DNA from: Paenibacillus cellulosilyticus
Lineage (GTDB): Bacteria; Bacillota; Bacilli; Paenibacillales; Paenibacillaceae
DNA length: 64,000 bases
Assembly (NCBI RefSeq): GCF_003182255.1
Contig: NZ_QGTQ01000002.1
Span: forward strand, 420,767-484,766
Direction: 5' to 3'
The notes under the pieces: model-generated
Database searches by the model: none
Told to the model about the DNA's origin: nothing
Seen by the model: only the letters and a program-made list of their open reading frames with translations
Position numbers and translations under genes: made by a program
Shown: one piece after another, positions 17,728-25,882 of the stretch
Layout of the letters: each line of letters starts with the position of its first letter
How positions within the stretch are numbered: position 1 is the first letter of the stretch

Positions 17728-17775
17728 AACAACAAACAAGCCACCGCAGCTTCCTGCAGTGGCTTGTTTGTTGTT
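17728..17775. terminator. Bidirectional terminator
   Basis: Arms AACAACAAACAAGCCAC and GTGGCTTGTTTGTTGTT form a 17-bp stem, extended by GCAG/CTGC. It lies between the convergent genes ending at 17724 (plus) and 17777 (minus). Confidence 0.88.
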
Positions 17776-17776
17776 A

Positions 17777-19891
17777 TTAGGAATGCGAATGAGCCGCTGC
17801 CGCTTGCTCATTATGCGGCTCCGACACACTTGCATTTGCATTGGCACTCCCGCCAGCACCTGCCTGCAGCTGGTACATGTCGTAGTACTTGCCGCCATGC
17901 GCCATCAGCGCATCATGGTCGCCGCGTTCGACGATGCGACCGCGGTCGAGTACGAGAATCTGATCGGCTTGGCGGATCGTGGACAGACGGTGAGCGATGA
18001 CGAACGTCGTACGTCCTTTTTTGAGCACATCCAACGCCGCCTGAATGATCGACTCGGTCTCCGTATCGATGCTCGCTGTCGCCTCATCCAAGATGAGAAT
18101 GGCCGGATCGTACGCTAGTGCACGTGCGAAGGAGATCAACTGGCGTTGACCGGCTGATAATGTCGCACCCTTCTCAACAACCGGCTCGTCGATACCGCCA
18201 GGCAGCTGCATGAACATGTCGTACGCGCCGACATCCTTCAATGCCTGAATGACGCGCTCGCGGCTGATCGTCGGATTGTCCAGACTGACGTTCGATGCAA
18301 TCGTTCCAGTGAACAGGAACGGATCCTGCAGGACGATGCCCATATGCTGGCGAAGCAGCTGCTTCGGTACGTCGCGCACATCTTCACCGTCAACGAGAAT
18401 TTGTCCATTTCCTTGTTCGATATCATAGAAACGGAACAGCAGGTTTAGAATCGAGCTCTTGCCCGAACCCGTGTGACCAACAAGTGCCACCGTCTCGCCT
18501 TGACGTGCTTCCAGCGATATGTTCCGAAGGACGTATTCGTCTTCTTTGTAAGCGAAGGAGACGTTGTCGAACTTCACGTCGCCTTTGCTCCGCGGAAGAC
18601 TGCCTGCCGTTACATCTGTACCTGGCTCATCGAGCAGCTGGAATACTCGGCCTGCCGATACGCGTGCCGTCTCGAGGTTCGAGAGCTGATTGACGATGCC
18701 AACAATCGGCGTAAACATCCGGTTGATATAGTCGATGAAGGCGTACAGAACGCCAACGGTTACGAAAGTGCTCAATGACCCGCCCCAGAAAGTCCACAAT
18801 ACGGTGATGAATACGATATTCCGCAGCACACCCGTTAGGTTGTGGGAGGTGAGCGAGTTCAGGCTCAGCAGCTTGTTGGCATTGCTGAACAAGTCCTTAT
18901 TGTGCTCGTCGAATTCCTCGATCGTCTTCTTCTGACGACGGAACGCTTGAATGATTGGCATCCCTTGGATCGATTCATTGATCATGCCGTTAATGTCGCT
19001 CAGCTTGCTCCGAATCGCCTCATTGATACGTCCTGCACGTCTGCGATATAGAATGATCCACACCACGAGAATCGGAATGATCGGAACCGCAATCAATGCG
19101 AGATGCGGGTCGAGCAAGAACAACGCGCCGATAATGGCAACCATGTACACGATACCGGAGAAGAAGTTCGCCAATACCGCTACGAACAGCTCGCGAACCG
19201 CTTCCGTATCGTTTGTAATCCGCGAGACAACCTTACCTGCTGGCAAATTGTCAAAATAATAAACCGGCAGTCGCTGAATATGTGCGAACACATCCTCGCG
19301 CATACGCTGCACGATGCGATTCGCTGTCGTAAGCAGCAAGAGCCGCTGCCCGTATGTGAAGAACGCTGCTATTACGAGCAAGCCCAAGTACATGCCTGCC
19401 GTCTTCAGAAGACGCGGCAGCTCTGGCTTGTAGAAATGATACAGCTCGCTCTTCGTCAGCTTCACAGCCAGGTATGATGCGCTTTCTCCTTCCTTGGAGA
19501 CAATCGCCAGCTTTCCGTCAGCTGTAATGTCACGAGCCCCATCGAACGGCATATCGCCTTCGACGAAGTAATAATCACGTTGTACTTGAATGATGTGAAT
19601 AATAGCACCGCTGGATTCATCCGTATTTAGACGGTCCTCCCGCTTATAGCTCTTGCCCGCATATTCAGCCGAGTCGGTCGTACCCGCAGCTACCTCATGC
19701 CACGGCTTCTCGATGCTGAGAATGTTCTGGTCGATCATCCGCTGCGCGATGAACGGACCGACGAGCTCAGCGCACACCGCGAGCGCAAGCAGAACGAGCG
19801 CGATAATGATTTTGCTCCTGAAGAGCATCGCATATTGAAAGAGCCGTTTGCCCGTTCCCGGACGCCGCTGCATTTGCTTTTCGTCATGCAT
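17777..19891 (-). CDS. bmrD: BmrD/YheH-like ABC exporter half-transporter
   Basis: A 704-residue half-transporter with six membrane helices and an ABC ATPase domain (Walker A GHTGSGKSS, signature LSAGQ, Walker B LILDEATAS with catalytic Glu603). About 115 residues between the first two helices form an extra outside domain, which makes it larger than a standard half-transporter, as in BmrD/YheH. It follows the BmrC-like gene by 37 bases. In Bacillus BmrCD, a heterodimeric multidrug exporter, this subunit carries the intact catalytic Glu. The symbol is by analogy; substrate is unknown. Drug-inducible expression is inferred from the leader at 21679-22014. Confidence 0.9.
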   Translation of the reverse strand: MHDEKQMQRRPGTGKRLFQYAMLFRSKIIIALVLLALAVCAELVGPFIAQRMIDQNILSIEKPWHEVAAGTTDSAEYAGKSYKREDRLNTDESSGAIIHIIQVQRDYYFVEGDMPFDGARDITADGKLAIVSKEGESASYLAVKLTKSELYHFYKPELPRLLKTAGMYLGLLVIAAFFTYGQRLLLLTTANRIVQRMREDVFAHIQRLPVYYFDNLPAGKVVSRITNDTEAVRELFVAVLANFFSGIVYMVAIIGALFLLDPHLALIAVPIIPILVVWIILYRRRAGRINEAIRSKLSDINGMINESIQGMPIIQAFRRQKKTIEEFDEHNKDLFSNANKLLSLNSLTSHNLTGVLRNIVFITVLWTFWGGSLSTFVTVGVLYAFIDYINRMFTPIVGIVNQLSNLETARVSAGRVFQLLDEPGTDVTAGSLPRSKGDVKFDNVSFAYKEDEYVLRNISLEARQGETVALVGHTGSGKSSILNLLFRFYDIEQGNGQILVDGEDVRDVPKQLLRQHMGIVLQDPFLFTGTIASNVSLDNPTISRERVIQALKDVGAYDMFMQLPGGIDEPVVEKGATLSAGQRQLISFARALAYDPAILILDEATASIDTETESIIQAALDVLKKGRTTFVIAHRLSTIRQADQILVLDRGRIVERGDHDALMAHGGKYYDMYQLQAGAGGSANANASVSEPHNEQAAAAHSHS

Positions 19892-19928
19892 GATTGGTTA
19901 CACCTTCATTTCTTTATCTGCTAATTGC

Positions 19929-21674
19929 TTACGCTTCCGCCAACGCTTCGAGCTGCTGACGATCATATTGCTCCTTGTACCAGCCGTTCAGCTCAAGCAG
20001 CTCTTCGTGCTTGCCAGCTTCGGTTATGCGGCCATTGTCCAGCACGATAATCCAATCTGCATGCTGTACAGCTGACAATCGATGCGTCGTGATGATCGTC
20101 GTCTTGCCGGCGCGCTCGGTACGGATGCCTTCAATAATTTCAGCTTCCGTCCGTGCATCAACCGCAGACAGCGCATCGTCGAGCATCAGAATAGATGGGT
20201 TCGCAATAAGCGCACGCGCAATGCTGACCCGCTGCTTCTGACCGCCGGAGAGCGCTACGCCCTTCTCGCCCACGAGCGTCTCAAGACCGCTTGGCAGGAA
20301 CGTTATATCCTTGGCAAACGATGCGCGATCAAGTGCACGCTGCAGGTCCGCCTCTGTCGCTTCCTCCGCGCCGAACAAAATATTTTCGCGAATCGTACGA
20401 GAGAACAAGATAGGCTGCTGCGGCACATAGCCGACCCAGCCGAGCATTTGATCAACCGCAATCCGCTCCATCGGCGTGCCTGCGATCTCAATCGCACCCT
20501 CGCCAAGTGGATACTCCCGCAGCAGCTGGCGAAGCAATGTCGTCTTGCCGCTGCCGGTACGCCCGACGACACCAAGCGTCTGACCCTGCTGCAGCATGAA
20601 GGACACGTCCTCCAAATTGTTCACGGTCGAAGACGGATAACGGAACGTAACCTCTCGGAATGCAATCGACTCCGGATTGTCCATCGTCTCCAAATCCGTT
20701 CCATCCGTGACGTCCGGCTTATAGTTCAACGTCTCCGCTACACGGTCGAGCGAGGCGTTGCCGCGCTGCATGACGTTGATAAGCTCACCAATCGCGAACA
20801 TCGGCCAGATAAGCATACCGAGGAAGAAATTGAACGATACGAGCTCGCCGAGCGTAATTTCGCTGTGAAATACAAGATAAGCGCCGTAGCACAGGCCAAT
20901 CAGATAGCTGAGGCCGATAAGAATTTTGTTCGTTGGCTCGAACAATGCATCAATCCGAGACACTTCGATGTTCCGCGCCAGCACTTCCTCCGTTTTTGCT
21001 TGGAAACGCGCACGGTCTGCTTCCTCTTGCACATAGGCGCGAACAACACGGACGCCTGCAACCGATTCGAGCACTTGGTCGTTCAGCTCGCCGAATGCGT
21101 CCTGCGCCTTCATGAACCGATCATGGATTCTGCCGCCAAAATATTTCAGCGCCAAAGCAAGCAGCGGCAGCGGCAGCAGCGCCGCAAGTGTCAGCTTCCA
21201 ACTGATGAGTACAACCATCATGAACAAAATCGTCAACATGAACACGGTTGAGTCGATCAGGGTGAGAATACCGAATCCGGCTGTCGTAGAGATAGCGCCA
21301 AGATCGTTTGTTGCACGAGCCATCAGGTCGCCTGTCCGGTTGCGTTCATAGAACGTTGGCGTCATCCGCAGAAAATGCCGCATAAGCCGCGAACGAAGCA
21401 GCCTCTCCAGCACGATAGCTCCGCCAAACAGCTGGTACATCCATATGTACGTGATGACGTAGCAGATAGCCGTTAGGCCAATCCATCCCCCGATAATCCA
21501 ATAAAACGTCGTGTCTCCCAGCCGTCCCTGCGTAATGCCGTCAATGGCATAACCAAGCACCTTTGGTGGGATAACCTCAAAAATACCGACGATAATGAGC
21601 AGCACAACGGCTACTGTATACCGCCTCCAATATTGTTTAAAAAACCAGCTTAGCTTGCGTAATACTGAGAACAT
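19929..21674 (-). CDS. bmrC: BmrC/YheI-like ABC exporter half-transporter
   Basis: A 581-residue half-transporter starting MFSVLRKLSWFFKQYWRRYT, very close to the BmrC/YheI start. It has six helices and an ATPase domain with Walker A GRTGSGKTT, signature LSGGQ and Walker B LMLDDALSAVD. The usual catalytic Glu is replaced by Asp500, the hallmark of the degenerate ATP site in heterodimeric exporters such as BmrCD. It therefore needs the partner at 17777-19891. Translation starts at ATG 21674 with AAAGG upstream at long spacing. It lies downstream of a leader peptide and two terminator hairpins. Confidence 0.92.
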   Translation of the reverse strand: MFSVLRKLSWFFKQYWRRYTVAVVLLIIVGIFEVIPPKVLGYAIDGITQGRLGDTTFYWIIGGWIGLTAICYVITYIWMYQLFGGAIVLERLLRSRLMRHFLRMTPTFYERNRTGDLMARATNDLGAISTTAGFGILTLIDSTVFMLTILFMMVVLISWKLTLAALLPLPLLALALKYFGGRIHDRFMKAQDAFGELNDQVLESVAGVRVVRAYVQEEADRARFQAKTEEVLARNIEVSRIDALFEPTNKILIGLSYLIGLCYGAYLVFHSEITLGELVSFNFFLGMLIWPMFAIGELINVMQRGNASLDRVAETLNYKPDVTDGTDLETMDNPESIAFREVTFRYPSSTVNNLEDVSFMLQQGQTLGVVGRTGSGKTTLLRQLLREYPLGEGAIEIAGTPMERIAVDQMLGWVGYVPQQPILFSRTIRENILFGAEEATEADLQRALDRASFAKDITFLPSGLETLVGEKGVALSGGQKQRVSIARALIANPSILMLDDALSAVDARTEAEIIEGIRTERAGKTTIITTHRLSAVQHADWIIVLDNGRITEAGKHEELLELNGWYKEQYDRQQLEALAEA

Positions 21675-21740
21675 AAACAGCTGTTCATCCTTTCCTTGCC
21701 AAAGATCCTATGCGTCCATCCGCCACAACCTTCGCACAAC

Positions 21741-21777
21741 AAGAAAGGCGCATCGCAGTTTAAGTGTGCGATACGCC
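21741..21777 (-). terminator. Attenuator terminator 2 before bmrC
   Basis: On the minus strand GGCG.ATCGCA pairs with TGCGAT.CGCC and is followed by TTTCTT. Its arm shares the GGCGCAT/ATGCGCC sequence with terminator 1, so the arms could swap partners. It lies 67 bases before the bmrC ATG. Confidence 0.7.
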
Positions 21778-21819
21778 TCTCCGACCCCGTTCAGAACATA
21801 CGTTCTGGACGAAGCCTGC

Positions 21820-21860
21820 AAAAAAGGCGCATGATTACATGATCGTAACCAATGCGCCTT
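21820..21860 (-). terminator. Attenuator terminator 1 before bmrC
   Basis: On the minus strand GGCGCAT and ATGCGCC form a perfect 7-bp stem, extended by GGTTAC/GTAATC with a mismatch, then TTTTTT. It starts 19 bases after the leader-peptide stop. A complete terminator in front of a transporter gene implies regulated read-through. Confidence 0.85.
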
Positions 21861-21878
21861 ATACGAACATTAGTCGTG

Positions 21879-21944
21879 TTAAGCGGATGGATTACGGTCC
21901 TGATTGTTATGATGTTGCACGTGAGTGTTAATGTTGCGTTTCAT
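21879..21944 (-). CDS. Leader peptide of the bmrCD attenuator (BmrB-like in role)
   Basis: A 21-residue frame begins MKRNINTHVQ and ends DRNPSA. AGGAGG lies 10 bases before its ATG, and a promoter (21985-22014) starts the transcript about 34 bases upstream. It is followed by two terminators and then bmrC. In Bacillus, bmrB is a short leader gene whose translation controls bmrCD by attenuation; the sequence here is not the same and much shorter, so the match is by layout. The bases around its ribosome site (GGATTACGTCC, minus strand) can pair with the end of its own reading frame (GGACCGTAATCC). Confidence 0.75.
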   Translation of the reverse strand: MKRNINTHVQHHNNQDRNPSA

Positions 21945-21984
21945 GGGACGTAATCCTCCTTTCGTTTGGGAAAATCTATTGGTC

Positions 21985-22014
21985 AATGTAACATGCCCAG
22001 GAATGGGGTGTCAA
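21985..22014 (-). promoter_or_regulatory. Promoter of the bmrCD leader
   Basis: On the minus strand a perfect -35 TTGACA (plus 22009-22014) and TACATT (plus 21985-21990) have an 18-base spacer, with TG one base before the -10, an extended -10 pattern. Confidence 0.65.
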
Positions 22015-22126
22015 CCCGTTTTAAGCGTATTCATGAATAAAAAAATGCCAGACACACTCTGACGCACTCTTCCCCATTTCACCAACAGCCGTAGTATACA
22101 AAGAAAATGTTCATTGCTTTCAATCG

Positions 22127-22155
22127 TTGTCAATCATTAATAGAAATATTATACT
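22127..22155 (+). promoter_or_regulatory. SigA-type promoter for the 22272 exporter
   Basis: TTGTCA (22127-22132) and TATACT (22150-22155) with a 17-base spacer give a start near 22162 and an untranslated leader of about 110 bases. Confidence 0.7.
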
Positions 22156-22271
22156 TAACAATATACCAAACGATTCCTTTCCCTTCTCCTCTGTCGAAAC
22201 ATACCTATTCCTGCGCTTGCTGATCAAATTAATAGGATTATCCATCCATATGAGATGTAAAGGGGTATGCT

Positions 22272-24122
22272 ATGTCGATTCCGATGCCTGATCAAAGTCT
22301 CAGCCGCCGTGAACAATGGAAACGGACAACCCAGCTGCTGTCCACTCTGCTCCGTATCTACACCTTATCCTGGAAGCAGGCCCGATGGGGACTGATAGGG
22401 ACTGCATTATGCCGGCTGCTGCTCGCCATTATCCCGCTCATCCATATGTATCTGGTCAGTCGACTCGTCAATGCCGTTACAGAAGTCATCACCGCTGGTG
22501 CCGGACTTAAGAACGTTCTCGTCATCCTCGCGATTCAGACCGGTTTATCCATCGGCTCAGCGGCGATACGTTCACTAGAGCAAATGATTATGGCAGCGCT
22601 TAAATTACGTATACAGGCTCATATCGAAGAACAAATGGCTGCCAAGTCGACGCGTCTGCCACTCGTTTATTTTGACCGACCGGATTATTACGACTCGTTT
22701 CATCGTGCGATGGGCAGCCAGCACAGCCTCATTTTGTTCGACAACTCCTTCATCGTCATTCAGAGCGCTCTGACGGTTATTGGTTACTTCGCTGTTGTAA
22801 TTAGCTTCCACTGGCTGCTCGCAGTCGGACTGCTCCTATTCGTCATCCCATCGTTGCTTGTAAACATGCGGCTCGGCGAGCAGCGCTTCATCCAAATGCT
22901 CAATCAGACGGCGATTGCACGCAGAGTCAACTATCTCTACAACCTGTTGATTGGGCGCGAAGCGGCAAAAGAAATCCGTTTGTTCGGACTCTCCTCCCAC
23001 CTGATCGACCAATGGCGTTCATCCTTCATGCTCAATGCCAAGCAGAAGCTGAAGCTTGAACGGAAAGGCATCACCATGAACTGGGGCGTTGATTCGTTCA
23101 ACAGTATCTTAAGCGGAGCTCTTATTGTCGGTCTGGCATGGCTCGGAACGAAAGGCCGTCTGTCGATCGGTCAGTATGTCGCGCTGACTGAGGCTTTCAA
23201 CGCGGTGAATGGACAACTGATGAGCATCTCCAGCAATCTAACGTTTATGTATCAAAATGTGCTGTACGCACAGGGGCTGTTCACGTTCTTGGATACGCCT
23301 GAGGAAGGCGCAAAACATCCTTCTGATGCGCTGCCGCTCTCCAAGCCGCTGCATAAGGGAATCGATATTCGCAATTTATCGTTCCAATATCCAAACCAGC
23401 CATTCCCGACACTGCATCAAGTGAATTTGCATATCCCGCCAGGGTACAAAATCGCCATCGTTGGCGACAACGGCGCAGGCAAGTCCACGCTGGCCAAATG
23501 CATTCTCGGCCTCTACTCGGCCTCCGAGGGTGCCGTGGAATATGATGGCGTCAACATTCTTGACTTGGAACCAGCTGATCTGCGCAAACGTGTCACCGCC
23601 GTCTTCCAAGACTTCGTCCGCTACCAATCGACCGTTCGGGACAATATCGGCTTCGGCGCGCTCGACCGTCTGCAGGATAACAGCTGGCTGGAGGTCGCCG
23701 CCTCCAAATCGGGCGCGAACGAGATTATTGAATCACTGCCGGAGCAGTTCGATACGATGCTTGGCCCTATGTTCGAAGGCGGCCGCGAGCTGTCGCAAGG
23801 CCAATGGCAAAAAATCGCCATCAGCCGCGCCTACTTCCGCGACGCTGAGCTGGTCGTGCTGGACGAGCCTACCGCTTCGATGGACCCGATGACCGAAGCA
23901 GCAGTATTCGAGAATTTCCTCCAGATTGCGGAGGGCAAGACGACGCTGCTCATCTCGCATCGACTCGGTATTTGCAAAGCGGTCGATCACATTATCGTCA
24001 TGAAGCATGGCCGAATCGTGGAGCAAGGCACACACGAGGAGCTGCTGCGACTTGGCGGCGAATACGAGCAAATGTATCAAGTACAGTCGAAGTGGTATGA
24101 CTCCGAGATTGTCACGGTATAG
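22272..24122 (+). CDS. ABC exporter (fused membrane and ATPase domains), peptide-exporter-like
   Basis: A 616-residue half-transporter with six membrane helices (about 38-330) and an ATPase domain (Walker A GDNGAGKST, Q-loop VFQDFVRYQ, signature variant LSQGQ, Walker B LVVLDEPTASMD). The Asp-Arg-Pro-Asp-Tyr-Tyr segment after the second helix is common in exporters found with lanthipeptide and other peptide clusters. No precursor peptide or modification enzyme is nearby, so the substrate is open. The Glu is intact, so it can work as a homodimer. AAAGGGG stands before the ATG. It is divergent from the bmrCD leader. Confidence 0.9.
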   Translation: MSIPMPDQSLSRREQWKRTTQLLSTLLRIYTLSWKQARWGLIGTALCRLLLAIIPLIHMYLVSRLVNAVTEVITAGAGLKNVLVILAIQTGLSIGSAAIRSLEQMIMAALKLRIQAHIEEQMAAKSTRLPLVYFDRPDYYDSFHRAMGSQHSLILFDNSFIVIQSALTVIGYFAVVISFHWLLAVGLLLFVIPSLLVNMRLGEQRFIQMLNQTAIARRVNYLYNLLIGREAAKEIRLFGLSSHLIDQWRSSFMLNAKQKLKLERKGITMNWGVDSFNSILSGALIVGLAWLGTKGRLSIGQYVALTEAFNAVNGQLMSISSNLTFMYQNVLYAQGLFTFLDTPEEGAKHPSDALPLSKPLHKGIDIRNLSFQYPNQPFPTLHQVNLHIPPGYKIAIVGDNGAGKSTLAKCILGLYSASEGAVEYDGVNILDLEPADLRKRVTAVFQDFVRYQSTVRDNIGFGALDRLQDNSWLEVAASKSGANEIIESLPEQFDTMLGPMFEGGRELSQGQWQKIAISRAYFRDAELVVLDEPTASMDPMTEAAVFENFLQIAEGKTTLLISHRLGICKAVDHIIVMKHGRIVEQGTHEELLRLGGEYEQMYQVQSKWYDSEIVTV

Positions 24123-24133
24123 CGCGCTTGTGA

Positions 24134-24189
24134 GAAAGGGCTGTCGGATTTGTCATCCTTGGTGATGACGCACTCGACAGCCCTTTTTT
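24134..24189 (+). terminator. Terminator after the 22272 exporter
   Basis: AAAGGGCTGTCG pairs with CGACAGCCCTTT, followed by TTT on the plus strand. An inner hairpin (GTCATC/GATGAC) sits in the loop. Confidence 0.9.
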
Positions 24190-24219
24190 GTTTGGATTGA
24201 AGCTTCGGTCTGACTACTC

Positions 24220-24448
24220 ATAGAGGCTATTTCTCGCCTCTATCCTGCTCATGTTTCCGCCCGCGAACCTTTAGAGGCGGTTTATCGCCTCTAATCAACT
24301 CACACATCGGCGGCCCCGCCATTAGAGGTGATATTTCGCCTCTATCCAGCCTGCACGTCAGTTCGACTTCCATTAGAGGCGATTATCCACCTCTATCCGG
24401 CCCACCCGGCACCTCGACCTCCGTTAGAGGCGATATCTCGCCTCTATC
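24220..24448. repeat. Five-copy palindrome array with exact 51-bp period
   Basis: A palindromic repeat, approximately TTAGAGGCGAT-ATCTCGCCTCTAT, is present five times. TAGAGG begins at 24221, 24272, 24323, 24374 and 24425, exactly 51 bases apart, giving units of about 24 bases and spacers of 27. The repeats differ at several positions and spacers three and four resemble one another, which points to a decaying tandem duplication with a conserved hairpin core. The arms can pair (TAGAGGCGA with TCGCCTCTA). No cas genes are in the window. Confidence 0.85.
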
Positions 24449-24491
24449 CCGATAGCTTGGCAGCCCTGCCTTTTATGCAAATTATATATAC

Positions 24492-24518
24492 AAAAAAGAG
24501 GCCCCCACAGGGACCTCT
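24492..24518 (-). terminator. Terminator after the aldolase-like gene
   Basis: On the minus strand GAGGTCCC pairs with GGGGCCTC (one mismatch) and is followed by TTTTTTG. Confidence 0.85.
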
Positions 24519-24526
24519 TGCATTCA

Positions 24527-25492
24527 TTATTTACTATGTGCGATTTCTGGAGTCGTGAGACGATCGTAGAATTCTACGACGCGGTCGCGCATCTCCACGT
24601 TGTCACGTTGTGCCATACCCGAGCGTGGGTGCTCGTCCAGCATACCCGTAACCATGTATTCCATGATGTAGCCCCACTCTTCTTTCTCACGAAGCGGAAG
24701 CATGTATTTCTCGATCATGTCGAGGACTGGGCGAACGTTGTACTTCGCGTTCGGCAGATGTGCAACGAGCAGTTCCGTGTTGCAGTTACCTGCTGCGCGG
24801 CCCATGCCGTATACGGAAGCGTCAAGCAGCTCTACGCCACTCTCTGCTGCAATGATCGTGTTAGCGAATGCAAGCTGCATATTGTTGTGCGTATGAGCGC
24901 CGAGACGTTTGTTCGGCAGATGCTCTTTGAACTTGTTCACGAGGTACACGTAATCGTTAGGCTTCAGGCTGCCGTACGAGTCAACGATGTAAACAACGTC
25001 AACAACGCTCTCGCGAATGAGTTGGAATGCTTCGATAAGTTGGTTCTCCATAACGTTCGAGAGCGCCATAATATTCAGCGTCGTCTCATAACCGCGTTCA
25101 TGGAAAATTTTAACCAGATCAAGCGCTTTGTCCACATCTTGGATGTAGCAAGCAACGCGGATCAGGTCGAGCATGCTTTCGCTGCGTGGCAAAATATCGT
25201 TCTCATCGACGCGGCCGATGTCTACGAGTGCCGACAGCTTCGTGTTGCCCTTGTTTGGAATAACTTTGCGGAGGAAGTCATCATCTAGGAAGCGCCAAGG
25301 GCCAGCAGAATCTGCGCCTTTGAGCAGCTTCGGCGAGTTTTTATAACCAATCTCCATATAATCGACACCAGCTTCGTTCAAGCTGTTGTACAGATGCTGA
25401 ACGAACTCAACGCTGAAATCCCAATTGTTTACAAGTCCGCCATCGCGGATCGTGCAGTCGACGATTTTGCAATTGTTGTTTTTTGCACTCAT
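24527..25492 (-). CDS. HMGL/DRE-TIM-type aldolase-like protein
   Basis: A 321-residue protein with a DRE-TIM metallolyase barrel: VDCTIRDGGLVNNWDFS has the metal-binding Asp in the TIRDGG motif. GAHTHNNMQLAFAN supplies the His-X-His metal ligands, and GMGRAAGNCNTELL the catalytic region. The family covers isopropylmalate/homocitrate synthases, HMG-CoA lyase and 4-hydroxy-2-oxovalerate aldolase. This member lacks the long regulatory domain of the synthases and is closest in size to the aldolases, so the exact reaction is unknown. AAGGAG lies 9 bases before the ATG. It stands alone, bounded by a terminator and repeats. Confidence 0.85.
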   Translation of the reverse strand: MSAKNNNCKIVDCTIRDGGLVNNWDFSVEFVQHLYNSLNEAGVDYMEIGYKNSPKLLKGADSAGPWRFLDDDFLRKVIPNKGNTKLSALVDIGRVDENDILPRSESMLDLIRVACYIQDVDKALDLVKIFHERGYETTLNIMALSNVMENQLIEAFQLIRESVVDVVYIVDSYGSLKPNDYVYLVNKFKEHLPNKRLGAHTHNNMQLAFANTIIAAESGVELLDASVYGMGRAAGNCNTELLVAHLPNAKYNVRPVLDMIEKYMLPLREKEEWGYIMEYMVTGMLDEHPRSGMAQRDNVEMRDRVVEFYDRLTTPEIAHSK

Positions 25493-25616
25493 ACGTTTGA
25501 TGCTCCTTATCGCTTAGCATTAGTTCTTTTTTTCCATCATACTTGAAATAGGACTCGAACGCAAAACATAAATCGACTTCCGACGCGCATTCCGACAGCA
25601 TTACCGCGGATATCAT

Positions 25617-25661
25617 GACAAAAGCAGCCGTGTGAGCATTCATGCTCGCACAGCTGCTTCA
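25617..25661 (-). terminator. Hairpin downstream of the GH2 gene, possible terminator
   Basis: AAGCAGC and GCTGCTT with internal GTG/CAC and GAGCA/TGCTC stems form a long imperfect hairpin. Read on the minus strand it is followed by TTTTG. It could end the glycan operon after the two repeat elements at 25681-25880. The other bases of the 25493-25882 gap carry nothing else I recognise. Confidence 0.6.
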
Positions 25662-25680
25662 TCACTTTTTCTACTTATAT

Positions 25681-25791
25681 ATGCGTGTTCAAAAAGTGAA
25701 CCGGAAGTCTCTGCTTCATGCGAGATTCGCTGCCGAATACACTTCTTGTGTTGCTTCGTGATCGAAAGCGGACTTTTTGAACGACCTCATA
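25681..25791. repeat. MITE-like element, copy 3
   Basis: The ends GCGTGTTCAAAAAGTGAAC and GCGGACTTTTTGAACGACCT are inverted repeats. The interior segment CCGAATACACTTCTTGTGTT is shared with the next copy. About 110 bp, non-coding. Confidence 0.8.
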
Positions 25792-25796
25792 AATTG

Positions 25797-25880
25797 CATG
25801 TTCAAAAAGTTCGGTTTTCAGCACCAGCCGAATACACTTCTTGTGTTGCTTCGTGATCGAAAGCGGCCTTTTTGAACGAC
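25797..25880. repeat. MITE-like element, copy 4 (tandem with copy 3)
   Basis: The ends GCATGTTCAAAAAGTTCGG and GCGGCCTTTTTGAACGACCT match copy 3. The right-hand 50 bases are nearly identical to copy 3, so this looks like a local duplication. It ends at the GH2 stop codon. Confidence 0.8.
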
Positions 25881-25882
25881 CT

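Noticed and set aside
20082-21251. Long plus-strand frame opposite bmrC
   Set aside because: Antisense shadow with biased Arg/Gln/His composition and no ribosome site.
24220-24448. CRISPR array
   Set aside because: Repeats are short, imperfect and fully palindromic, some spacers resemble each other, and no cas genes are present.
24328-24558. Plus-strand open frame with 17-residue repeats across the palindrome array
   Set aside because: The frame is open only because the period is a multiple of three; there is no ribosome site and it runs into a terminator.
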